From Eupeodes corollae (Eukaryota > Arthropoda > Insecta > Diptera > Syrphidae), in NCBI RefSeq assembly GCF_945859685.1, contig NC_079147.1:193609174-193673173 (forward strand): a stretch of DNA of 64,000 bases. Direction: 5' to 3'. Shown here one piece after another: positions 53,530 through 63,689 of this stretch. Each line of letters starts with the position of its first letter. The first letter of the stretch is position 1. The notes under the pieces are model-generated. The model did no database searches. It was not told the DNA's origin and saw only the letters and a program-made list of their open reading frames with translations. Made by a program: the position numbers and the translations under genes.

Positions 53530-54715
53530 AAAAAACGCATAAAATTTGCAAAATCTCATCTATTCTTTATTTGAAACGTTAGATTGGTCCATGACATTTA
53601 CTTTTTGAAGATAATTTCATTTAAATGTTGACCGCGGCTGCGTCTTAAGTGGTCCATTCGGAAAGTCCAATTTTGGGTAACTTTTTCGAGCATTTCGGCC
53701 GGAATAGCCCGAATTTCTTCGCAAATGTTGTCTTCCAAAGCTGGAATAGTTGCTGGCTTATTTGTGTAGACTTTAGACTTGACGTAGCCCCACAAAAAAT
53801 AGTGTAAAGGCGTCAAATCGCATGATCTTGGTGGCCAACTTACCGGTCCATTCCTTGAGATGAATTGTTCTCCGAAGTTTTCCCTCAAAATGGCCATAGA
53901 ATCGCGAGCTGTGTGGCATGTAGCGCCATCTTGTTGAAACCATATGTCAACCAAGTTCAGTTTTTCCATTTTTGGCAACAAAAAGTTTGCTAGCATTGAA
54001 CGATAGCGATCGCCATTCACCGTAACGTTGCGTCCAACAGCATCTTTGAAAAAATACGGTCCAATGATTCCACCAGCGTACAAACCACACCAAACAGTGC
54101 ATTTTTCGGGAACGGCTTCTGGTTGCTCTTCACTCCAAATGCGGCAATTTTGCTTATTTACGTAGCCATTCAACCAGAAATGAGCCTCATCGCTGAACAC
54201 AATTTGTCGATAAAAAAGCGGATTTTCTGCCAACTTTTATTTTATACGGTTTTACACCAAGATCTTTGCGTAAAATCTTCCATGTGGTCGAATAACACAA
54301 ACCCAATTGCTGCGAACGGCGACGAATCGACATTTCACGGTCTTCAGCAACACTCTCAGAAACAGACGCAATATTCTCTTCTGTACGCACTGTACGCATT
54401 CGTGTGGTTGGTTTAATGTCCAATAAAGTAAACTGAGTGCGAAACTTGGTCACAATCGCATTAATTGTTTGCTCACTTGGTCGATTATGTAGACCATAAA
54501 TCGGACTTAAAGCGCGAAACACATTTCGAACCGAGCACTGATTTTGGTAATAAAATTCAATGATTTGCAAGCGTTGCTCGTTAGTAAGTCTATTCATGAT
54601 GAAATGTCAAAGCATACTGAGCATCTTTCTCTTTGACACCATGTCTGAAATCCCACGTGATCTGTCAAATACTAATGCATGAAAATCCTAACCTCAAAAA
54701 AAAAACCACCCTTTA
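53530..54715 (-). mobile_element. Mariner-type DNA transposon with deleted transposase
   Basis: Minus strand. The N-terminal DNA-binding part starts at 54597 ('MNRLTNEQRLQIIEFYYQ') and is open to about 54235. The catalytic part, 54233-53598, is open for 211 codons: 'IVFSDEAHFWLNGY' (first aspartate), 'WFQQDGATCHTA' (second) and 'WPPRSCDLTPL' (third, with 36 residues between the last two). The two parts are in different frames; the join near 54235 lacks about 20-25 residues expected in the family. The right terminal sequence, read on the minus strand, is TAAAGGGTGGTTTTTT (ending near 54715); the left end near 53525 is poorly conserved. All three acidic residues survive, but the frame break makes it inactive. 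Confidence 0.9.
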
Positions 54716-54829
54716 TTTGTTTTTCAATTTAATAGGGTGTTTCTGATAAATTAAAAAATATTATATTTCATCTTTTTTATACCAAAAATTCATTTTGATA
54801 TAATTTCTTTACATGTACATATATATTTA

Positions 54830-55015
54830 TAAAGGGTGAATTTTTGAAAGCTATAGAAAAGTTAAAAAAACACATACAATTCAGAAAAATGCATGAAATC
54901 TTTATTTGAATCGATAGTACGCTTTGTACTTTAATTTTTGAAGATTTTTTCATGCAGATGTTGAACTTGACTGTGCCTCAAGTGGTCCATCCGCTTAGTC
55001 CAATTTTCAGTAGAT
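54830..55015 (-). mobile_element. Mariner-type element, 3' terminal fragment
   Basis: Starts with AAAGGGTGAATTTTTG, similar to the terminus of the copy at 53530-54715, and encodes on the minus strand the end of the transposase ('RMDHLRHSQVQHLHE'). Only the last part of the gene and one end are present. Confidence 0.7.
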
Positions 55016-55019
55016 TTTT

Positions 55020-55975
55020 AGATTTAGATTGGTTTTATTATTTTTTCAATGATTAAATTCCTAATTTACAAAAACATAAAAGCATGGCATTTTGCCGTCT
55101 GCCTAGTTGACAACACATGAAAATTTCACATAATATGAAAATTTGTTTTTGAGCAATAATTCGTATGTATTTTTGCAAAATATATTTATAAAAAAAAAAA
55201 AAAATTAGTTTATCTTAGAAGCTTTCATTTATGATTTTGTTTCTGTAGAGAAGAGCTAGCCTGCAGTATTTGTATAATTTTTGTATATCCATATTGTTAA
55301 GCAGTTGTATAATTTGGCTTTGTGTCAACATGTCACTTCCGATTTTCAGTATTTCAATTCAATAATTCATTCACGATTCATGATTCAATTATAGACCAAA
55401 CTCAAAATGTTTGACAGTGAAACAAAACACGAAACGTGCGTCATCTCTTTAAACCAATGTTGCCAAAAAAAATAACAGGTACAAAATTTCCCCTTCAATT
55501 TAAAAGGGACTCTTTTGTTTTCAAAAGGTTTTTTTTCTTGATAAGGTATTCGTTGATAATTTTGATTGCGTCAATACTTCCAGCTAAACCTCAAATTATC
55601 TACGAATTCCTTAGTAAATTCTCATGTACTAGAGTCAATATGTTGTAGGCTATATGTTCTAATAAGATATCCATTTTTGAGACTTTTTTGTTGCTAAACA
55701 AACTAATGTGTAAGCATGGTCATGTTAAGGTTGTGAGTAAGAAACTCTTGAAACAAGGTGCAAACTCGGCATACAATGCACTAACTTTGTTTCAATCTTT
55801 TACAAGAAAAGATCTTTAAAGATTTAAGCCGAAAAAAGTAAAATGTTCTGGACTATATGAATCGAAGAGTTCCATAGAAGCAATTAAAGTTATCATAATG
55901 ATATCTCCACACAAGAAACACTTCCATTCTGTCCAAATTACTACCATTTTATCATGATATTCATATATATTACGC
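55020..55975. other. AT-rich spacer, no gene seen
   Basis: No coding, RNA or repeat feature could be supported. Confidence 0.5.
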
Positions 55976-55977
55976 AA

Positions 55978-56935
55978 TTTTTTTTTTTTTATATAATAAG
56001 CCCACACTCAAGGGGATATATTACCCTTATTATGTAGACACAGTGTGAGCACTAGGAAAGGGAGAGAGGGGTTGAAAGGAGATGTCGGTGCACATTGATT
56101 TTGAATTCCTGAATATTGCAATAGCTGGGAAAGACGGAGTGTGGCAAGGCATTCCACATTCGCATAGTACGGCTAAAGAACGAATCTCTGTACTTGACAG
56201 TACGACCGAAGATGGGCTCGAGGGTATATTGATGAGCATTCCTAGAAGCGCGAGTATTACGGTTGAACTGTTTAAGGGGAGGAATGTAGCTGGCTATTTC
56301 TCTGGAGCATAAACCATTAAAATAACGGTAAAAAAGCGTGAGACAAGAAACATTTCGACGATGTTCAAGTGACGTAAATGATCTTATGTTGGTAATATCA
56401 CCAATCAATCTAAATGCTCTACGTTCAATACTATCCAAGAGGCTTAAGTATGTTGCAGGAGCACCAGCCCAGATATGGGAGTTTTACTCAAGCTTTGGAC
56501 GTATATAAGTCTTGTAAATAACAGCCAGATCAGAGGGGGAGAAAAACTTCTTGCATCGCCTTAGAAAACCCAAACATCTTGCGGCATTTTTGGCGACATC
56601 GCGTATGTGATCGTTCCACAAAAGGTGGTTGGTGATGCACATAACAAGAATATCGAGATGTTCAGTTTCCTCGATGCAAGTGCCATTTATGGATAATGGC
56701 AGTGCGGGTATATTTCGCTTTAACGATACAAGACAGCATTGCGTTTTCGATGCATTAAATTCCACGCGCTCAAGTACAGGCGGAGTCATAACACTCACTG
56801 GCAGAGTTGAATTGGCGGCGAACTGCCTAGCAAAGAGATTTGCTTTCTCTAAAGAGCTAACAAATGGAGTGTCATTCACAACGAGCGTAGGAACCGAGGA
56901 ACCTTTCCAATTTAGGTATTGACACTTGTAAGGTT
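55978..56935 (-). mobile_element. Jockey-like LINE with RT core removed, 3' poly(A)
   Basis: Minus strand. The upstream part 'KANLFARQFAANSTLPVSVM' (near 56800-56850) passes 'MTPPVLERV' and jumps directly to 'EFNASKTQCCLVSLKR' (near 56705-56765), losing the whole RT catalytic region. It then continues through 'DILVMCITNHLLWNDHIRDV' and, after one stop, an open C-terminal stretch to 56052 ('ERRAFRLIGDITNIRSFTSL'). The 3' untranslated region ends at 55978-55990 in a run of A (minus strand). Apart from the deletion it is well preserved. Confidence 0.85.
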
Positions 56936-57535
56936 AATTTTTCAACGTAGTTTTATATTATACCTATTGTATTTATTTGTTTATATGTTTTTGTATGAAA
57001 ATTAAAAATTCAATTCAGTACACCCTGTTTAGCCGTTAAAAAAACAAAAATCGACCTAGTTTTGAATACCTTTTGATTTTTGATTGGGTTTGTACTTGAT
57101 ACAAATAACAAATAATACACAAGAATAAGAACAACGAAATAATTTAATATTTTTAAAATCTTCAATGCATCATATGCCAAATATGGAAACATTTCATTTT
57201 TCACAAAAATTGAAAATTTAAAATCAAACCAGAATTTTTAAATTCAAAATACCTACAACGTTAAAGTACACACATAGCTACAAGCATATGAATGCATATT
57301 CACATCTCCTCTACATTCACACGTGAAAGCAAAAAAAATGTAAACAAATATTATTACTTCTTGGTTTGAAATTTGTATGTTGGCCATCTCCCTCGAACAT
57401 ATTAATGCTTATGAAACCTAAACAAATTTACTTTTCTCATTCTTTCTTTAGTAATTTTCTCCTCATTCTTAATTCCCTACCAAGTACTTTGATACACGCA
57501 GCGCCCCCAATAGTCGTGGAGATGAAATAAAAATG
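56936..57535. other. AT-rich spacer, no gene seen
   Basis: No feature was recognised. Confidence 0.5.
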
Positions 57536-57539
57536 TTCG

Positions 57540-57950
57540 TCTCATTTTGTTGTTTGAAGCCCAACTTTAACTCGATGTAATAGGCGATCATGCTGAGGAT
57601 GCAGATACCCAATTCCTATATTCTCTCTGTTATTACTTGAAATTTCATTTACACTTTTTGTTCCTGCCTTTCCTGCTTGCTGTTATTTATTTATAACAAG
57701 AAAAAGCAACGAGACTAGGCTCCGCCTTTCTACAACGGTGAATTTAATTTTCGCGTTTGCTTCTACACTTTTTCGGTTCAGACTCCCCATACACTTGATT
57801 TGTTTGGTGTGCCCAGCATCTTCTTTTTTAATAACATTGTAAATCTCGAACGAAAGTAGGAAACGAACGAGACTAAAATGCTTTCTTTAATGTCTGAGCG
57901 CCTGGTGCATAAGAAAGAATTCAATTGCGAATGTTCATTGTTCTACGAAC
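57540..57950 (+). repeat. Dispersed repeat family, Y-type copy
   Basis: Blocks in order: AATAGGCGATCATGCTGAGG, TCTCTCTGTTATTACTTGAA, CTCCGCCTTTCTACAACGGT, TTTGGTGTGCCCAGCATC, GTCTGAGCGCCTGGTGCATA, AAAGAATTCAATTG. The copy at 60600-60965 has the same order. Confidence 0.8.
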
Positions 57951-58140
57951 ATGTGAATATGTGTAGTCAAGAAGATATTAGAATTTTCAAATCACCAGAC
58001 ATTAAGAAAAAAACACACTGCAACATTTAGTGAAGGTGGAAACAAAACGAAACCAGGAACGTGCTTACTTCGTTTGAAAAGATGATATGTTTTTGTTAGT
58101 TTTAATAGATTTCAATAGAAAGGTAGCTATAAATTTAATA

Positions 58141-58400
58141 AATTAGGTGGCTCAACAGTCCGTTGGGAACTAGGACCTAGTGACTTACAACTCTAAAACA
58201 TTCGTGTTTGCGAGTACTGTTATCAGGGATGGAGGGGACCTACCGTTTTAAGCGGAATCCAAAGGACTAATTTGAGAATTTGTCAATTCCTCGCAAGAGG
58301 CAGCACCCGTGAAAAAAATTGTAGATGGCACAGGCAAAGATCGAACCCAAGACTTCTGGCATGACAGTCCAGCCTACTAACCAGTAAAGTAATGTAAAGT
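58141..58400 (-). mobile_element. tRNA-derived SINE with LINE-like 3' tail
   Basis: Minus-strand SINE. The A box TAGTAGGCTGG is the complement of 58369-58379 and the B box GGTTCGATC that of 58339-58347. The body blocks match the copy at 27670-27925, and the 3' end GGTCCTAGTTCCCAACGGAC followed by TGTTGAGCCACCT corresponds over its full length to the 3' terminus of the RTE-type LINE (copies 4 and 5). Confidence 0.85.
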
Positions 58401-58439
58401 AAAGGCGTATAAAACTTTGGAATGGAATAATTTTAATAC

Positions 58440-58640
58440 GTTTCCTGGCATATGCCCGACACGATTGGCGCAGAGGTAGTCTATCTGTAGGTTCTAGTTT
58501 TTAATAATTTGTCCAACATTTGTGGCCGAATAACGGCAATAACGCGTCGAATGTTATCCTCGGCGTAGATACGAGATTTTACATATTTTCACTGAAAAAA
58601 GGCGAGCTGTGTAACACAATCTTGAAGACTTAAAGGTTTA
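58440..58640 (-). mobile_element. Mariner-type transposase C-terminal fragment
   Basis: The minus strand reads 'YAEDNIRRVIAVIRPQML' in two frames, with the preceding third-aspartate region reduced to traces. It is the same family as 49775-49965 and 63190-63400. Confidence 0.65.
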
Positions 58641-58644
58641 AGGT

Positions 58645-58745
58645 TTACAACTTGATTGAAAAGAGGATGATGGGCACACCAAATAAATCAAATGTTTTTG
58701 AAAAGGGAAGTCTGAAACGAAAAAGTGTAAAAGCAGAGACCTTAT
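58645..58745 (-). repeat. Dispersed repeat family, partial Y copy
   Basis: The plus strand shows GATGATGGGCACACCAAATAA and AAAAAGTGTAAAAGCAGAGA, the inverse of the central Y blocks. Only about 100 bp is present. Confidence 0.6.
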
Positions 58746-59459
58746 GGTAATAAAATTGCACTTTTCCCATGGGTTTTGATGGCCTTAATTCAAATCCGCC
58801 TTCAAAATTAATGTATCACTCCCCAGGTTTTTGATATGTTTATTTTTAATATTCGAAGAAAACTCATTCATATATAACACTTAAAAGGTTATCTAACTAG
58901 CTTTTTTCCATTAAAAATCCGTGATGGTTTTCAAAGTTGTTAGATTACACGCGTCTTACAAAATTATGACAAAATACTTACTCTAAAACGCGTTTCAATC
59001 CAGAAAGGTGGAAAAGTTTGAAAGTATGTAAGTTTTGTTCTAATAACGAATCTATCAATTCTATTGTTACAAGTCTTTGAAATAGGTTATTTTATAAATT
59101 AAAGTTTAGATTTGAAATTGTCGTATTAAATTAAAACGTATTTTTCAAAACTATGAATATCAAATTCAAGACTCATTACTTATGAGATTTTCCAAAAACT
59201 AAGAAAGACATCAAAATGATTTAAATCTTAAAGAAGAGAAAGATATGTACTTTGCGAAATCACCATAAAATGTATTTTTAAGAAATATTTTTAGATTTCA
59301 CTTACTCTTAAAAGTTCCGTTTTTGGTTGTTTATTAAAAACCTGTTGTGATTAATAAACTCAAAGGCAAGATTCGAATTTAAGACATCTTAAAAAAGTAT
59401 TGTTTTGCTTGTGGGGTAGTAAAAAACGAAATTTTGTCAACAACTGAATAACCCAATTC

Positions 59460-60470
59460 AGTACAAAACCTTGTAGTTTCATAGTTTCAATAGGAAATTA
59501 TTTCTATTAAACATTTTTGTAATAATGGCTATCACTTGAAAATATAGTTGGGCCTAATTTGGACTACAGTTAAGTCATTTTTTTGTTTTTTTTAGTCTTT
59601 TGACTTCTTTCAACTTAAATGTTTAGCCATTTTTAAACGTCATGAGTTGAAGTCAATTTAAAAAGTCAACTGACTCAAAGTCAATTAAATTGCAGACTCT
59701 TTGATTTGATCTTGATCTTTCGAAAGAACACTTTCTCATACTGAACTTATTTTAAAAAACAAACAAAATTGGAATAAAAGGAAGGAGTTTTGAGATAATA
59801 CTTCTCTTTAATAGCTCTGATTTAATGACGTAAAATAAAACATAACAATAAACGCCATTAACATTTCAGATCACTCCCGTTTTGATTTGTATTGATGAAT
59901 TTTACTGATAACTATAAGTTGCGTGGCATCACCGTTCTCGACATTTTGGAGCTACTGGATGCATTTTGATAAATAAATGCATTAATTTGTCGATAGACCA
60001 TCCAAGTCCATTTTATTGGTGGTAATGCCAAAGATTCAGATCTCCATTTGACTTATTTTTGTAGGTTTATTTTAAGAGCTTGTATATGTACTTCATAATC
60101 AAATCATTAACAAGTGCAACGAAAAATTGATTGTCACACATTTATTGGAAAACGCTGCCAAAGTGCAAAAAGGTCAAATTCCAAATCAGACTTTATTGAT
60201 ATAGATGCGAAGGCAGCCTGATTTTCAAATTTAATACATAGGTACTTGCTTCGTTTAGGGGAGGTCACATTCTCAAATAATGTTTGACAAATGAGGTTTT
60301 ATTGACTCAGATTTAAAAACTGTTGTATTACAATAATTTAATTTGACAAGCATATTAATAGTTATATGTATCCATAAACGTTAAAGAAAGATTCCAAGCA
60401 ATCGTAAGACAGGCCATTTTTGAGATTTGTCTGCAGATTTGGAAAAAAAAACATATCACGTTTTTTTTTA
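59460..60470 (+). repeat. Dispersed repeat family, Z block
   Basis: Counterpart of 51960-52990, with TTTCAATAGGAAATTATTT, CTGATTTAATGACGTAAAA, GGATGCATTTTGATAAATAA, GATAGACCATCCAAGT and TTCCAAATCAGACTTTA in the same order. The stretch between 58746 and 59460 holds no recognised feature. Confidence 0.7.
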
Positions 60471-60599
60471 TTGTTTAATTAATTCAAAGAATACTTAGTC
60501 CCACATTTTCAAAATTTAAATGGAAAGTGTTGACGTACTTATATGGAAACAAATAGTTTCTTCCCAAAAGTTCGTATAACAAAATCAAAAAATTACCAA

Positions 60600-60965
60600 C
60601 CACAATGCTGCATTAATTTCATGTAACAGGCGGTCATGCTGAGAAAGTAGGTACCCTTTTCTACTGTATTCTCTCTGTTATTACTTGAAATTTCATTTAT
60701 TGCTTGTTATATAACAAAAAAGCAACAAAACTATGCTCCGCCCTTCTAAAACGGTGAATCTAGTTTTGGCCTCTGCTTCTACATCTTTTTCGTTTGACTC
60801 TTCTTCACCAATACATTTGATTTGCCTGGTGTGCCCAGCATCCTTTTTTTTTCAATGAAATTGTAAACCTTAACGAAAGAAGAAAACAAACGAAAACAAA
60901 GTACTTGCTTTAAAGTCTGAGCACCTGGTGCACAACAAAGAATTCAATTGATTTCGTTTTCCTCA
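60600..60965 (+). repeat. Foldback-like element, left arm (Y copy)
   Basis: Y blocks in direct order: CAGGCGGTCATGCTGAGA, TCTCTCTGTTATTACTTGAA, CTCCGCCCTTCTAAAACGGT, TTGCCTGGTGTGCCCAGCAT, GTCTGAGCACCTGGTGCACA, AAAGAATTCAATTG. The inverse copy at 62850-63180 closes the structure on the right. Confidence 0.75.
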
Positions 60966-61019
60966 TTCGTTTGTGTCGTCAATCCGTCAATTTTTAACTA
61001 TTATTTTTATTTCAGAGAA

Positions 61020-61190
61020 ATGTGAACGTGGTTGGATGGCTATCCATGGGCAGGCGGATTTTTAGATAGTATTGTAATATTAAATGTTCAATGGTAAATG
61101 GATTTTTGACAAAAAAATGTGGTTTGAGTTAGGAACGACTGTTGTTAGAAATTTTCATTTCTCAAACTACTAATATCAAAAATGAAAAAA
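61020..61190 (-). repeat. Foldback-like element, left inner block (M, inverted)
   Basis: Inverted counterpart of 50695-51010: plus-strand GGCGGATTTTTAGATAGT and TTAGGAACGACTGTTGTTAG are complements of the M blocks. Confidence 0.65.
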
Positions 61191-61385
61191 ATAAAATTGT
61201 TTATTTTCAAAAATTAAATAAATTATGAAAAATTGAGGTAGGGACATTTAGTAAAAATTGATGAGAAAATAATGTTTATTTTAAAACATATTCTAAATGA
61301 AATATTTAAAGTTTCTTCTTAAAAGCTAAAAAGTAAAAAGAATTCCTTTTAAGTTTATTGTTTCCATCCAAGGCAAAAAGAATGT

Positions 61386-61610
61386 ATTGTTTTCACATAA
61401 AACGTTAAGATTGTTACGATTCGTGACAATATGATATCATCACATAGTTCAGCTGTTGAACTGTCAAAGATAATGGTTTATGTGAAAATATTTAAGTCAA
61501 TTTTTGTTTGGATTTGAATGAAACTCATTGTATATATATTTATTTATAAATATACATACATATATACAATGTGAAACTATAAAAAGCTAAACTTCATCCA
61601 AACATCCAAA
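61386..61610. repeat. Cluster of nested palindromes at the centre of the foldback-like element
   Basis: ATTGTTTTCACATAAA (61386-61401) is mirrored by GGTTTATGTGAAAATATT near 61478-61495, around the small palindromes ATGATATCAT and AGTTCAGCTGTTGAACT. A second inverted pair follows: CATTGTATATATAT (61527-61540) with ATATATACAATG (61560-61571), extended outwards by TTGTTTGGAT against ATCCAAACAT. Confidence 0.7.
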
Positions 61611-61799
61611 TTGAACGCCGAGTCATCATTGTACACAATAAACCAATGTTTGTCATTAATTACTTCTCTTTATATTTTTTTTTTTTTTTTGAAAAAAAAT
61701 GAATATTTTTAAATTTTTCAATAATACTGCTTTAATTTTTCTTTCCTTATTTATTTTGTATCGTTTCTAAATTTCAATCAATCTTTGATAGATTGGGAA

Positions 61800-62080
61800 C
61801 ATGATTTCATGTTATAATGTTTTTGTTGGTAAAAATTTGGAGAAACTGAACGTTTTATTTTACGATAAACCTCGAAATCCAAATGTTTGTCTGCTTTTCG
61901 CGAAAAGTTGTTTTTATTTTTTACCAGCTATCTGAAATTAGATATCCAACTCGTTTAGTATAATCTCTCAATCGAACACTAGATCTTACAAACTCATAAA
62001 AATTCGTAACGATCAATTTTTTCTTTCATAACATGACACAATTGGCGGATGGATTGACAAAAACAATCCACTGTGTACAA
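61800..62080 (+). repeat. Foldback-like element, right inner block (M)
   Basis: Direct counterpart of 50780-50960, with matching GGTAAAAATT, TTTTATTTTAC and CTCGAAATC blocks and a shared TTTTTATTTTTT stretch. It is more diverged than the other M copies. Confidence 0.55.
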
Positions 62081-62164
62081 CAAAGCTTTTGGCAAAGATC
62101 TTTGTATATTTATTAGAAAAAAAAATAACGTTGGCTTAAATAAATATTATTTTGTCTAATCGTG

Positions 62165-62280
62165 TGATAGTCAACATCTTAAGCATTGACGCTGTGAACG
62201 TTGACGGTGCGTGCGTTGACACAGAATATTTATATGTATGTTTTTATGATGTCACAGAGTCAACGCGTCAACGCCCTAAG
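62165..62280. repeat. Cluster of GTTGAC/GTCAAC motifs in inverted order
   Basis: Five GTTGAC or GTCAAC hexamers, two of them as GCGTTGAC-type octamers, lie in about 105 bp, with the left ones pointing towards the right ones (CGTTGAC at 62198 and 62213; GTCAAC at 62258 and 62266). This allows a hairpin. Confidence 0.5.
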
Positions 62281-62849
62281 TTGATTGTTTAGCTCTAGCT
62301 TGAGTCATGACTTAACTCCAATTATGAAGCGACTTAAGTCCTTACAATTCAGCTTCATACACACCAACCTCCTTAATACTTACTTTTCTACATACCTAAA
62401 AAAAAAAACAAATTTAAAAAATACCTATATGGAATGTATTTGCTATGGAAAAATTCAAAATATGGCAACGTAGCATATTATCAAAACTTAAATTTGAAAA
62501 CGTTGCTTTTAAATTTTCAGATTTCACAAAAATAGAAAATCAAATGAATACAATTTTCTGCTAACAAATCTAAAACACATACAACTAAATGTATTGTATA
62601 TGCATATCTTCTATACATTGATAGGTATGAATAAAACAAATCTCAGGTAACGTTGGCAACGGCTGATTTTTGTTTACATTTGAGTAATTTATTTTATTTA
62701 TTTATTTCAATATTTGTATACTTAAAGTCGCTCTTAGATTCCACACTTAAGTTTCGTACAGGCAGCGCCCCCATGGTCCGCCTTTCGTACTAAAATTTTG
62801 TGTTTCATGATAGTACTATTCAAATTAATATACAAAGATGAGAATTCTC

Positions 62850-63180
62850 AATTGAATTAAGCACCAAGCGTTCAGATTTTAAAGCAAGTGTTTTATTTTC
62901 GTTCGTTTTCTCCTTTTGCTTGATGTTTCTAATTTTATTGGAAAAGTGGATGCTGGATACACCAGATAAATCAAATGCATTTATGAAAAGGAATCTGAAA
63001 ATAAAAAGATGTAGAAGCATGACAGACCACTTACTTTTGTTCTACATTTACATATGTGTGTTTATCGAAATAAAAAATTAAAAACTGTAGAGGTACGGAC
63101 AAAAAGCTTAAATGGAATTTCAAGTAAAAACAGAAGGAATATAAAAAGAGGGTAGGTGCCTCCTTTCTCAAGTTCAGCAC
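62850..63180 (-). repeat. Foldback-like element, right arm (Y copy, inverted)
   Basis: Minus-strand Y copy: the plus strand shows GGATACACCAGATAAATCAA and GTACGGACAAAAAGCTTAAA, the complements of Y blocks. With 60600-60965 it forms arms of about 330-360 bp about 1.9 kb apart. Confidence 0.7.
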
Positions 63181-63189
63181 AAAATTAAA

Positions 63190-63400
63190 ATTAATAGCGC
63201 CTGTGCATCCCGTGCCGCATTCACGTTACGATAACGATAATGCGATTTACGAACTCGTAAGTAGGCCACCAAGATCGTGTGACACAGCTTGACTTTTTTC
63301 AATGAAAATAATATGTAAAATCGTTTTCTACGCCGAGGATAACATTCGATGCGTTATTGCCGACATATTATTCAAAAATAGAACCAATGTAAGAATAGGT
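63190..63400 (+). mobile_element. Mariner-type transposase C-terminal fragment
   Basis: The plus strand reads 'YELVSRPPRSCDTA' (third-aspartate block) near 63248-63290 and 'YAEDNIRCVIADI' near 63330-63370 in another frame. It is embedded between Y and X copies of the dispersed repeat. Confidence 0.65.
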
Positions 63401-63689
63401 ATGCCAGGAAGCTTATTCCAACTATATAATTTAAAAGCATATTTGTATTATTCCATTTCAAAGTTATATAACCCCTTAAAAGTATCCTTTACTTTGAAAT
63501 GTCAGCTACATGTATGTATATAAAACCTAAACAAAATATAGGCATACAAAGCTGCTACGCAACAGAGGATCGGATTCCACTAACGAAAAACATATACATA
63601 TATAGGTAGGACCCATGAACACAAAATCATCATAACTACGGTTCCTTTATTTTCAAATCTTCAAAAATCCTCAAATCCTTCAAAAAAAC

